Shown here: positions 13,290 through 24,500 of the stretch, piece after piece
How the letters are laid out: each line of letters begins with the position of its first letter
How positions within the stretch are numbered: the stretch's first letter is position 1
Source of the DNA: Trichoplusia ni
Lineage: Eukaryota > Arthropoda > Insecta > Lepidoptera > Noctuidae
Reading direction: 5' to 3'
Length of the DNA stretch: 64,000 bases
Assembly (NCBI RefSeq): GCF_003590095.1
Contig: NC_039501.1
Span: 2,170,001 to 2,234,000, forward strand
Translations under genes and position numbers: made by a program
Notes under the pieces: model-generated
What the model was told of the DNA's origin: nothing
Databases searched by the model: none
Seen by the model: the letters and a program-made list of their open reading frames with translations, nothing else

Positions 13290-13560
13290 TTCTTATACCT
13301 ATATAAAATTCTCATTTCACGATGTACGTACTTGAACTCCAAAACGGCACGACCGATTCTCATGAAATTTTGTGCGCAAATTAGTTTGAGAATCGGACAC
13401 TCTATTTTTCATATACCTGAGTTTTTTTTCGGTCGTATATTATGTTTTTTCTTCACCTTGACAAAATTAACTTTTACTGGATCAGCGATTATACATATAA
13501 ATTGTTTTAACGTGCACAACGAACGCATTGTATCCGGTATGCTAATCATTGTTATTTAAA
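13290..13560 (+). mobile_element. Degenerate Helitron-like fragment
   Basis: TATAAAATTCTCATTTCACGATG and CGACCGATTCTCATGAAATTTTG match the same segments of the better Helitron copies at 27704 and 56270. The ends are not resolved and the ORF across it is a shadow. Confidence 0.45.
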
Positions 13561-14439
13561 ATACCAGAGAATATCCATGTTTTACGTTGTCACGCTTCCA
13601 CTACCATAAAAATATTACCTCAACATGTGGTGGCCTCTCGTCCTCGTCTACACCCGATCCCGCGGCGGAAAGAACGGGTAGTTACAGACTCTTACTGAAT
13701 AAACCTGGACCGCGGTGCTACGTCATCGGCGCTTTTATGTAATGTGTATTCCTGCATACAAACATGGTGGTGGCCTGTTTCTATTTTGGAACGGTTTGAG
13801 TATGGACGACCACACTTGGTTATTGTGGTTAAGCGTTTCTAGATAACATTATTTGGGATCTTGGTTGCCTCCCGATGTTTTGTAACCATTTGTCCCCGAC
13901 GACAAAAAATAGATCGTCAATTACACCACACACCGCAGAAAAACAAGAAGATACAGAGTGAAATTCAAGAGTACTCTTTGCTCTGCTCTGGGAAAGTAAC
14001 TGCGACGCCCATAAATGGACAATGCCAACGAAACATAGCCAGCAGTATCCAACATGACCAAGATCTCTTTAACAAATTGTAGATTCAGATCACCGATAAA
14101 AATGTAATTGAAAATAGTATATGCAAATTACGATGTCACCTTTACCTACACACATATCTGAAAGGATGTCGGAACTATAAAAGCCACTTAATTTATACAG
14201 ACCTTCAGAAAAAAATGTCATTATAAAATAAGTAAAATGTGTTTTTAAATGTTTCGTCTCCACATTTCAACTGACAATGACATTTTTTTCTGAAAAAAGT
14301 CTGAAAATTCTCCCGCGAGTGTAATCATTTGTTTATTTGCCCATCCGAAAAAAATGGCCAATATTAAACAATGTTACGTCACAGGGCAGAAATAGAATCG
14401 AAAACAACAAATGTGTAGGACATTCGTTATGTACAAATG

Positions 14440-14650
14440 ACTTGACTTCAACTTGTCTGGAAAGAAATCCTTGTATCGTGGCGAGTTTCACAAACACTCA
14501 AGTCATATGCACAAAGACACCCAGACTCAGAACGAGCATTCTTGGATCACACAAATACTTGTCTTATCGGTAATCGAAGCCATGACACGTCGCGCACAGT
14601 GTCTTTGGTGTAGTGACCTATACCACTCGGCTATCAAAAGCTATTTATAG
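14440..14650 (-). repeat. Degenerate SINE beside the tetraspanin exon
   Basis: In plus orientation it has AAATCCTTGTATCGTGGCG, then CACCCAGACTCAGAACGAGC, and a decayed tRNA-like head near 14560-14640. It ends only about 50 bases before the splice acceptor of the exon at 14703. ORFs reading through it into the exon have spurious start codons. Confidence 0.65.
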
Positions 14651-14702
14651 CAAAAGCCCTAAAAAAGAACTGCAATATTTAAAACATTTTTATTTGTTTC
14701 AG

Positions 14703-16872
14703 CTAATAGGGCTATTAATTACAGCCCTTGGTGCGTTTATAGTGATCAAGATTAATCAATTGAAGGAAGCTGTACCAATTTTAGGCACCAATGAATACCT
14801 TCAACTTGCACCATATGGCGTCCTTGTTTTTGGACTCATAATATTTGTTGTATCTTTTTCTGGATGCTGCGGCACGGGTATGCAAGTAAAATGGTTGTTG
14901 ATACTGGTAAAATATTGTTTAGTTATTTAACAGCATCAGTTCTTTCCAAAATAAAAAGGTCTTATAAAAATACATTCTTCATATGCTGTGTGTGTTAATC
15001 GGAAGTCTTGGATTCGATTCTCAGCCATCATTTATGTGATGAACATAGATTTCCATTGCGTGTCAAATTTTATAGTTTATAAGTAGTTAAGTAATAAAAA
15101 ACTATTAAATATCGGGATAATTGACCATGAAATATAGGCATAATAGGGTGTGGCAATCGGAGGACCTAAATGTGATATAAACATATTAATATTATTGAAT
15201 AACAATCAAATATTTATTTTGCTTTTTTTTCTTTCGATTCCTTTTGGACTAAATCTGCTATGCGTATACACTTAAGATTTAAATAATTATATAATACTTT
15301 CAGTACACAGTTTTCCTGTCAATACTGATCGCTTTGAAGCTGGCTCTTGTAGTTTTAATGTTTATGGCTGATGTCAAAAAGGCTACTGACGCGACTTTAA
15401 CTCAATCATTTGATAAAAATGATGGAATATTGCAAGGTTGTGAAGCTTATGTAAGTATATCAGATTGATACGGTATTGTCATAGTAACTATCGTGAAATG
15501 TTAATTATTAAACGATGCAACCGTTTACTCACGCGTATTTATCGAAAGTGACCGACTAGTTTCGGACTCAATCGGAGTCCGAACCGCTGACGCGGCGGGG
15601 TCGCGAGTCGAACTCGGGCATTCTCGATAAATACACGTGAATCATTTGATATAGGGCGATTTAAAAAAAAACGAATTAATACGTCAGGTGGATTCAAAAA
15701 GATGTTGAAATGTATGGAAATTGAGGCTAATAGCGTCACTTGATAGTAAAATCAGTTCTAATTTTAACTTATGGTAGCATCTTCATTTTTTTATGCAAGA
15801 AAATGAAAATATATTTTTTACTATCATATTTTTCGGATGTCTGACAGATTAATATTTTTTTTATTTTATCCAATAATTATTTCTTCTTACACAACATAGA
15901 TCATGATCATTTTAACCTTTTCCCAATTATGTTGGGGTCAGGATTACAACACCTTTCGAATATTGGAAATATGTTGAAATTCTAGTTATAATATGTATGC
16001 ATTATTGTTTGCCACCTAATTTTATCAAATATCTCATGTAAGTGAATTGTAATTATTAAAAAAATATATAAAATATCCCAATCGTCATTTCAGAGACTCC
16101 AAGACAAAAAATAATAACTCCATAAAAATAATCAATGATTTTCCATTTTAGTTCGAATGCTGTGGAACTTACGGTCCAGAATCCTACAATAACACAGGGA
16201 ACCTTGTTCCATACACATGCTGCAAGGGTTACACTGGGAAGGAGTCCTTGACTTGCTATAAGGACGATGCCTACCCTGAAGGCTGTCTCACAAAGGTGGC
16301 AGCTAAGGTCAGCAAGTTTGTGAGGAATACTGCCATCAGTGCCATCGTGATAATGGCCTTTGAGGTGACTATAGTTCTTATTTATTTCGAACTAGCTATC
16401 CCGGCGAACGTACGTACCGCGTAACAGTCGATGATAACAATGCAGACAAAAATTCAATTTTTTTAAAACCTTCCTTGCACTCTCACAAATATTTCAAGAC
16501 TAAAATAAGCTAAATCGGTTCAGCCGTTCTTGAGTTTTAGTAAGAATAACGAACAGCAATTCATTTTTACATATAAGAAGATTGCCTTATAACGTCGTGG
16601 TGGTCTAGCGATTCCTTGCATGGTTCTGCCAGGCGGAGGTTTGATTCTAATTCAGGACAAGTAAAATGTGACTTTTTTTTAAGAAAGAAAGAACGAAAGA
16701 AATGTAATTTCGTGAATGTGCCTGCTGCTTAAATTGAAAAAATAATACTCATGTACAAATTGATATTTTTCAGTGCGCGTTTCTTGGTGTCACGATATAT
16801 TTGATCAGAACTATTAAACCCAAAGAGGGGTGTAAACCAGAAGAAGATAAAACAGAGAAAGAGAATAGCTAA
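14703..16872 (+). CDS. Tetraspanin (3' four exons; first exon not found)
   Basis: A four-pass membrane organiser of the tetraspanin family. Exons, all joining in phase 0, are 14703-14906, 15304-15450, 16152-16364 and 16774-16872 (TAA at 16870). The first encodes the rest of TM1 (LIGLLITALGAF), the small outer loop, TM2 and the inner GCCG turn. The second encodes TM3 and the start of the large outer loop. The third holds the family signature CCG (FECCGTYG), then CC, C and EGC, making six loop cysteines, and the start of TM4. The last encodes the end of TM4 and a charged tail with KPKEG and EEDKTEKEN. This part totals 220 residues, so only about 20 N-terminal residues are missing. They would be in an upstream exon. 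The subfamily (CD9/CD63-like) is undecided. Confidence 0.9.
15900..15990 (+). repeat. LINE-tail type dispersed repeat, fragment
   Basis: CATTTTAACCTTTTCCCAA followed by TATGTTGGGGTC matches better copies at 24250 and 34126. It lies inside a tetraspanin intron. Confidence 0.5.
16390..16582 (-). mobile_element. Helitron-like fragment in a tetraspanin intron
   Basis: CTAG at 16390 begins a minus-oriented terminus (CTAGCTATCCCGGCGAACGT). It continues through AAATCGGTTCAGCCGTTCTTGAG to an ATATAAGAAGA end. A relative lies at 19545. Confidence 0.55.
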
Positions 16873-16950
16873 GAAAAATATTCATCCATCAATGCCTTGC
16901 CTAAATTAGCGAGACCTAGAAAGCTGATTACTTTCAAAGTTATAACCAAG

Positions 16951-16956
16951 AATAAA
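16951..16956 (+). terminator. Polyadenylation signal of the tetraspanin gene
   Basis: AATAAA 79 bases after the tetraspanin stop, giving a short 3' UTR. Confidence 0.5.
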
Positions 16957-18199
16957 ATGGGATTTTTGAAAATTGTTGAGCGTATTTAAAATTTTATCAA
17001 AAAGAGTCATGCTGTTTAGCATATTTTTATGGCAGTTAAGTCATATCCTTTGTATTTATTGTATGACAGATGCGTATTAGTTTTGACAAAAAAATAAGAT
17101 TGTATTGTAATATGACAAGTGTCTATCATTTGTTTTAATCAACAATAACTGTTATTTTAATTAAATTATAATTGGTTTTTAAATCGAGTTTTATTTTATG
17201 TTGTTTTTTTAAGTATAGATATGATTTCTCACTAGCTGAATGTTATATTGGCAATTTTTATTAACAAATTAATTTCTCATTTGCTGGCACTTTATATTTT
17301 CCCATCTATTTTAATGTTTAATAATTTAATGTACGACATGAGTATTCCCACCTCCCGGAGGAGGAAACGGTTAGTGTCAGACTCTTACTCACTAAACCTG
17401 AACCGCCGTGTTAGGTTTTTATAATGCAGAAATTATAAAAACGATAATTTCAATAACTTAATTACAATAATTAAATCGGGGGTAAAAGTGAGATGCCGCT
17501 CTATGTACGCCGTTGCGCCGCTTGAATACCGGCAAGATTTAATTGAAGAGGTGATAGATGCTTATCTTTATTTATTTTCCGGGGATGAAAAGCTCAAGAC
17601 TTCAAATCACGTCGAGGGCACGGCATGAGAACATGTCGGACTTTCACTGACTAAAAACACCCCGAGCATCTACTGCTCAAGCCAAAGTCACGGGATCGGT
17701 CGCTCCTGCTCTACGCGACTCTGGCTGATAGGACCTTACCCAACAAAATTAAGTTATACGTTTAAATTGTCATATTTACTCATTGCAAGGAGTCTGATGA
17801 GAAGTAACATATCTTCGAGCGCTTACATTATTAAAGCGCTCAAATGTATTGAACTGGATAAACAAAGTGATGGCACTTGTCGAAGAGAAATGTCATTTAC
17901 ATAACGTTGTCATAAAATTTTCTATTTATACTTTTTTTTTGTAAGTATAAACCTTATGCAGGTATATTATCAATTTATTGAAATACTCTGCATTAGTTTA
18001 TACACTCGAATTTGAAAATTGTCTGGACTTTAAAAGAGACTGCGACCCCTGAGTTTGTTTCGACATTTCTGCTTAGGGTAGTCAGCTAGGAAATGTCGGG
18101 TCCATCGTTCTCAAAAAAGACATGTAAAAGTGATAAAATATCCTATTTGCAGAATAAATAATTTCATTTCATTTCATTTTATTCCTTTTCTTTTTTTTA

Positions 18200-18415
18200 A
18201 GGGGTCTTCTTTTTTTTAAAAAGAACTACTTCCACTGTAAGGAATTTAATATTTGCGTCGCGGGGGATTTCACAAACGTACAAATCACATGCACAATGAC
18301 ACCCAGACTCAGAACAAGCATTCGTGGATCACGCTAATGCTTGTGTAGGACAAGCATTTGTATGATCCGCGGGGATTTGGCGTGGTGACCTCAACCGCTC
18401 GGCTGTCCGTGCAGT
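18200..18415 (-). repeat. SINE in the upstream region of gene A
   Basis: Same family as the copy at 10524: tail motif TAAGGAATTTAATATTTGCG, CACCCAGACTCAGAACAAGC, and a tRNA-like head ending CCTCAACCGCTCGGCTGTCC. It ends about 170 bases before the ATG of gene A and so bounds the proximal promoter. Confidence 0.75.
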
Positions 18416-18529
18416 CAAAGTAAGTAGCAGCAGGAGAGTGTAGTTTTACATTGCTAAGCCTTCTACACAGCTTCTTAAAGCAAATACGAATGGGTATCCA
18501 TTTTATCTGTTTCCCATCATCAGAGCAAT

Positions 18530-18576
18530 TATATACCAGTTAGTTCTGCTTGCACTTTATGGGTTTTTAATTCAGT
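18530..18576 (+). promoter_or_regulatory. Possible core promoter of gene A
   Basis: TATATA at 18530-18535 and an arthropod-type initiator TCAGT at 18572-18576 lie just upstream of the ATG at 18589. The spacing (about 42) is longer than the usual 25-30, so one of the two may not be used. If correct, the 5' UTR is only about 15 bases. Confidence 0.3.
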
Positions 18577-18588
18577 GCCAAGTCAGAC

Positions 18589-21500
18589 ATGGGTAGAACA
18601 ATATGTGTGATAGTTATAGTTGTCTTCAAGGCTGTTTTCGTCAGTACTGGAGATTACCCAGCGTTTATGGATGAAGATGATATCCGGGTAAGATTTACTA
18701 ATGTTTTCTTGAAGTATTTGAGTAGGACTATCCAGAATAAGTTTGTTGTGAATGTGTTTTTATTATTGTCTCCATAGTTTTATAATTCCGGTTAGAGTCT
18801 AGTGGTATGACTATCGAACAGCCAAGTCAAAGGTCCTCTTTGAGAAACTACCACATCTGAGGGATCGGGTTCAAAACTGACAAAGGTCGAAAGGTTTAAA
18901 AACTCTGACATGAGGTGGTAGATCAACCATACGATAAGAAGACACTGACGAATCATTTAATAACTTTCGTGAGGCAAATTCATACCTAATTATTTATTTA
19001 ATAATAGTTCACTCACGCGTAACTTCGCGGATCGTTCGACAAGTTTTGGGTCGCCTTTCGGTTTTCTTGTTATTTTTTACTTAAAAAAGAAAGATATATC
19101 TGAAAGTGGCCAAAAACCAAATTATAAATATGTAGAAAAATATTTTTTAATTTGTATTCTCTGAATCTTAACGTATTTGAATTTTTTGCCTTCGTATTAA
19201 AAAGTAAAATGGCTGACAAGACGTTTGTACAATACACTAGATCAAAATAAACGCAATAGAAAATTACATGAGTGGAATTACATCTCAAACTTAATAAATA
19301 TAAAATTATAAAGTATATTGTAGACTGATGATTCTTCGTCCGATTTTTGTCTTGTTTATCTACGGGGACAAGGGTCTTTACGTCTTGCTTTCTCTTTTTT
19401 CAGAGCATGGGGTTGGGTAGAAACCCATATAATCCCAACCCCCACCACAGAGCGCCTCACCACGAGTCTACTGCTACGGGGAGGGTGAGAACCAAGAATA
19501 TCTTCTTAAGAGACAATTTATTAGATCGCTAACATTTATTTACTTAGTAACAGTTGATGATAATAATGCAGACAATTTTATTAAAATTTGCCATATTTCA
19601 TCACCATTTAAACCTTCCCTGGACTTTCATCAATATTTCAAGACTAAAATGATCCAAATCGGTTCAGCCATTCTCGAAATTTAGCGAGATAGCAACAGCA
19701 ATTCATTTTTATATATATAAAAAAAGAGGAAGGGGCAGGCGATGACATAAATATATTTATTTAATGATATCTAATTATTATTTCAGTATAATTTCCACCC
19801 AAATGGTTATAAACTGGATCCTTACGGCAACTTTCAACATCCAGACAACATGCCTTATAACGGGTTACCTCCGGTAAGTACCTAATATATGATGTGTCAT
19901 CAACAACAATTTTTTTTTTAGTTTATTTAGGTATTATGTGTTTACTAGTATTTAGCAGTAATATTGATCCTTTTAAGTAGTAATAAGTATAAAGAAAAGA
20001 ATCTCACCTTTGAATATCATCAATAAATCGTGGCATAAATTTACTTCTCTGATGTAAAGTTAGGGATAGTAATATTTTTTTTTTATATTTCAGCATCGAG
20101 TGCGCCTTAACCAGAATGTAGTAAGTTATGCATTTTGTGGCAAAAAAACAAAACTGTCCAAGTATAGCTTAAGGACAATTTTAGATATTATTATATTTCT
20201 ATTTTAACTGTTTTTTAGCAAAGGGGTAACCCTGCTGATCAAAACATCGTCGAGATGGTGGTAAGTATTTTAGGACTACGACTACAATTTGGGTTTATTT
20301 ACGTTAAAATACTGCTTTCAAGGAAATCCATATCATTACCAACAGTTTTTAAGTTCTTAAAGAAAACGACTCCCGCATTAAGGAATTTAATCCTTGTGTC
20401 GTGTCGCGGGGAGTTTCAAATACATTCAAATCACATGCACACAGTCACCCAGACTCAGGACAAGCATTCGTGGATCACACAAATGCTTGTCCTACTCGGG
20501 GATCGAACCCGCGACACGTTGCGCTCTGTGGGTTAGGCTTGGTGACCTCAACCACTGAGCTATCCGTGCGTTAAACTGCATTTTTTGAATGCGCGGAGAG
20601 CCGAGTGGTTGATTTCACCTCGTCAAACACTACGTGCGCGACGTGTCGCTGTATCGGTGTACGACAAGCATTATTAATGTGATCTACGAATGATTGTTTC
20701 GAGTCTGGGTATCTTTGTGCATGTGCAATATTTCTGGAATCCCTCGAGACACAAGGATTAAATTCCTTAAAAGAATATGGATAGATTATTATAAGTACTA
20801 GGAATAGTTCATGCTACGCATAACGCATGCTGTGAATTCCCCGTTTTATAAGTATAATAGGGATGATGACTGGATATAAAAAGAAAAAATCTCATTAGTC
20901 CCTCAGTTTGATAATTGAAAAGTATGAGATACGTATTTTTTCCTTTTTCAAAAAAACTAGAATTGACAAAGATTAACTGCCTTAAAGTTTAGGAGAGGTG
21001 GCTTGTCGCGTAACGATAGAGTAAAATTTATACTCAATCGTGACGTCACGCGTAAGTTTCATTCACTGTAATTTGGTCAATTAATGTTTGCGGGACAAAT
21101 TAAAAAATACGTATTCATTATTATACTAAAAACTACAGTGCAAAAAAAAATTGTCATCATCCCTACTGCAACAAAATCTATGTGCTATAAATACTGTATT
21201 TGGAGAATATACCTTGCTATTAAAACTCGTGCTACGATTACTAGGAAGATCTAACATAACTCTAATCCTGCTTACCATTTCCTACGGAAATACGTGCTAC
21301 GACAACTGCTCGCTACGAATACTACGAGTGACTGTCGTAGCTCCTACCCACGTAGTTATTTGTAATTTTAGGCTGAAGCACAGATAGAAGAGCCTTTCCC
21401 TGAAGATGATGGGATACCAAATCCGAATGATGCAAAGGAACTTGACGCATTGGTGAGAGATATTGTTTGAAATAACTTCTTAGAGTAAATTTTCTGACCA

Positions 21501-24500
21501 GACCTATTGGAAAATGTGGAATTCATAAATGTTTTAAAATAGACTTCGCTTAAATACTAGTTCTGTGTATTAAAGGTATAAAACGAAGGATTTTCACTAC
21601 AATGAAACTGTTGTACTATAGCTCCCTTAAAAAAAACAATGGTACTTCGAAACCTGAAAAAAATTGAGTTTCTATTTGATATCAGCTTATTCAGGCCAGG
21701 TCTACTGTATGGTACATTTCCTTTTGGATCAAATCATTGAAATTCTGAAACATTTGTCCACTTTTTTGGTTCATCATCAAATTGTTCAAAATCAAGGATT
21801 CTTTTAAATCTTTGTTTGTTTTTCAGCCAGAGAGGTTAAGTGAAGCCAAAAAGGTAAGTCCATTGGTATTTGAAGACATGAATCACATTCAATAAATGCA
21901 TAGTTTTTGGTTGGACTCTATCGTATCCAATCTCAAATGGTTTTGATTCCGGAAACGCAACCCTGTTAGTAAGACTCCACAAAATAGGTTCCGTATAATG
22001 AAAGATTTGATTTATCTCCTTGCTCTTCATTTTCAAGCAGTTTTGATGTCAACTTTAAGTTTAACACCGACTTAAAGTTTTTTAGTTTTTAGAATTTATT
22101 TTGTTTATGTTAATTTTTATGAGAGGTATTCGTTTATTTTTAGTGGGGCGAGTTTCGTACTCTTTTGGCTGCAGAAAACGTATGTTTTTTTTTATAAACT
22201 AATTGCCAGTAATTTTTGTCTAAGCTATACTTCATTCTACCGAGAAAAGCACTTATTACATTATTAAATATGGCATAAGTAGGTCTGTGTTTTATTAACT
22301 GTTTGATATTCGTAAAACTGAAAATACTTTTCGTTTATTTCATGATTTAACTTTTATTTCTTGATTCATAGGACCAATTCCAACCAGGCGAAGTTATGAA
22401 AGATGTAAGTACGATTTTCTTCATTATTTGATAATACGTTGTACAGCAGACAAGGGGGTCTAATTTTTAATATAAGACTGTAGTGTGTTGCTGAGATAGA
22501 CAGTGCAACACGTGACGTAGAGTCTATCAGCTTTCCCCCTCCGCAACTAACTTCATAAGTCAGCGAAAAAATAAGTCCGGGTCTAAGCTCTCTCTGAGAT
22601 TAACCCTTGCTCATTTTAAACACAGTCCCAGTGGCTTTTTTATGTGACCTCAATCATTCGGCTATTCTGGGTCAAAAAAGGTAATAATTATTCATATTTT
22701 TTCAGTGGGAGGAGGATGCTCACAGATGGGCAGTAAGTCATCATCATTCCCCTGCCCTTATCCCAATTATTTTTATTTGGGGTCGGCGCAACATGTCTTC
22801 TTTTTCCATACCTTTCTATCGTCCGTCATCTCACAAGAAACACACTTTGCAGCCATATCGTCTTTCACACAATCTATCCATCGTTTCTTTGCACGTCCTC
22901 TTCCCCTATATCCATTCACATCCATGCTCAACGCCTTCCTCAACACATGATTTTCATTCCTCCGCATAACATGCCATGACAGCCGGTTGCCTCGTAGTTT
23001 CTCTGCAACCGGTACCACTTTCAAACTTCCTCTTATGAGCTGTAAGTAGCAAAATCAAATAATTTTAATTCAAATAATAATTTCAATAATTTCGGGTTTT
23101 TGAAACTGTTTTAAGTATTATCGATTTTTGGTGTAGTGTGGTGTGATTTGATTGTTATGACTTCAGACCTTAGTTAGTATGTTAATGTTTTCAGGCATAT
23201 TCAAAGCATTTATTAGTAAGATCAGCGTATGAAGTAAGTATTAATTTAATGAAAATTAAAGGTAGTGCTCCATTTAATACCAATTGAATGCGCCCCAGTT
23301 TTGTTTTTTAATCTGAATAAAAATGTCACGGATGTACAAATTTTACCTTATTTAAATATCTTAATTTTGCAGAAAAAGAAAGCAGCTGTGAGTGATTCGT
23401 TATTTTTATCAAATTACTGATGTACCGCAGGCCGTGGGTTCAATTCCCACCCAGAACAAGTGTTTGTTCTGTGACTGGATTTAATTTACCTATAATTAGA
23501 TATATTTATGTATTTAGAGATATATTTGTATTTTTATCAGTCTGTTACTCGTAATGCAAGGTTTCGAAGCTTGCTTGTTGAATCGCTGGCCATGGTAAAT
23601 AAGTAAACTAATTCTATTTAAAAAAAATAATAGCTTTTTTGGTCGGCAAAAAATCTTCTACAGCTTCCTTTTTTTTCCTCAAAGAAGGTTGTAATGGAAA
23701 CTCAGTTTCAACATTTTTATACTTGTCCCATCCCTTTCAAGATCCAGACAGACCAAAGAAACGCCAGCCAGACATCAAAGAACATGAAAAACGCCTTGGA
23801 TTAGTAATGGCAGAATTCTGTATTGTTGAAACTTTTTAGTTTTGTTCTAAGGACATATTTCTTCTTACAGCGTCAAGGGGCCACTCCAGCGCCATTGGGA
23901 AAACCTAACATCGGAGTAAGTATTCAGTTCATCAGTCTAAAGTCCTATTGAGACCTAGATGGTATCCGTTAATCTTCGAAAGAGAAAGTCACTGTTTGCA
24001 CTTAAATAAATATCTTGAATCTATGATTCCTAGGTCGTGTCACAATACCATGAACTAATTAACGACATATTTGAATAAGAAAACAAAAAAATGATGGATT
24101 GTAATTTTTTTGCCTATATCTACGAAATTGTCAGTGTCGTGAGTGCAACTTGCAATTGACCCTTTTCTAATTTAATTGCAGATGAATGCTTACTGGAGCC
24201 CTGATTCATATGCGAGGGTAAGTGTAATGAGGCTTTATCAAAGTAAGGTCATCATCGTCCTAGCCTTTTCCCAACTATGTTGGGGTCGGCTTCCAGTCAA
24301 ACCGGTTTCAGCTAAGTACCAGTGTTTTACAAGGAGCAACTGCCTATCTGACCTCCTCAACCCAGTTACCTGGGCAACACGATACGTTACTTAAGTTTCC
24401 GATTGGGAGAAAGCTAACGTCATTACCAAAACTTTCCTATATGGGAAGATTCCTGCTGCAAGTAGTATAACGTATGTTGGCTAGAAAAATGCTTATTCAT

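Larger units (their letters stand above)
3716..14702. other. Long gene-poor, repeat-bearing stretch
   Basis: I find no coding region that I can support here. The listed repeats are a possible MITE (5012), SINEs (7230, 10524, 12868, 14440) and Helitron pieces (12333, 13290). Fragments with an ACAAACAAACAAGAAAG motif lie near 8140 and 10780, and a LINE-tail fragment with CAGCTGGGCAAAGG near 9776. Part of the stretch is likely the first intron or promoter region of the tetraspanin gene, whose exon 1 I could not find. Confidence 0.5.
16873..18588. other. Intergenic region between tetraspanin and gene A
   Basis: Contains 3' UTR sequence, a dispersed-repeat fragment with GTGTCAGACTCTTACTCACT near 17370, and a related one near 17640 (GGACTTTCACTGACTAAA). 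The SINE at 18200 follows, and then the short promoter region of gene A. No gene is supported. Confidence 0.5.

Noticed and set aside
14613..14702. ATG at 14613 as the start of the tetraspanin
   Set aside because: The first 30 codons of that ORF are SINE sequence and intron up to the TTTGTTTCAG acceptor; half of TM1 would be missing.
22773..23024. 83-residue minus-strand gene
   Set aside because: It is the C-terminal scrap of an RTE-type reverse transcriptase.
23700..23840. Extra gene A exon (PDRPKKRQPDIKEHEKR...)
   Set aside because: No acceptor-donor pair keeps phase 0 without a stop.
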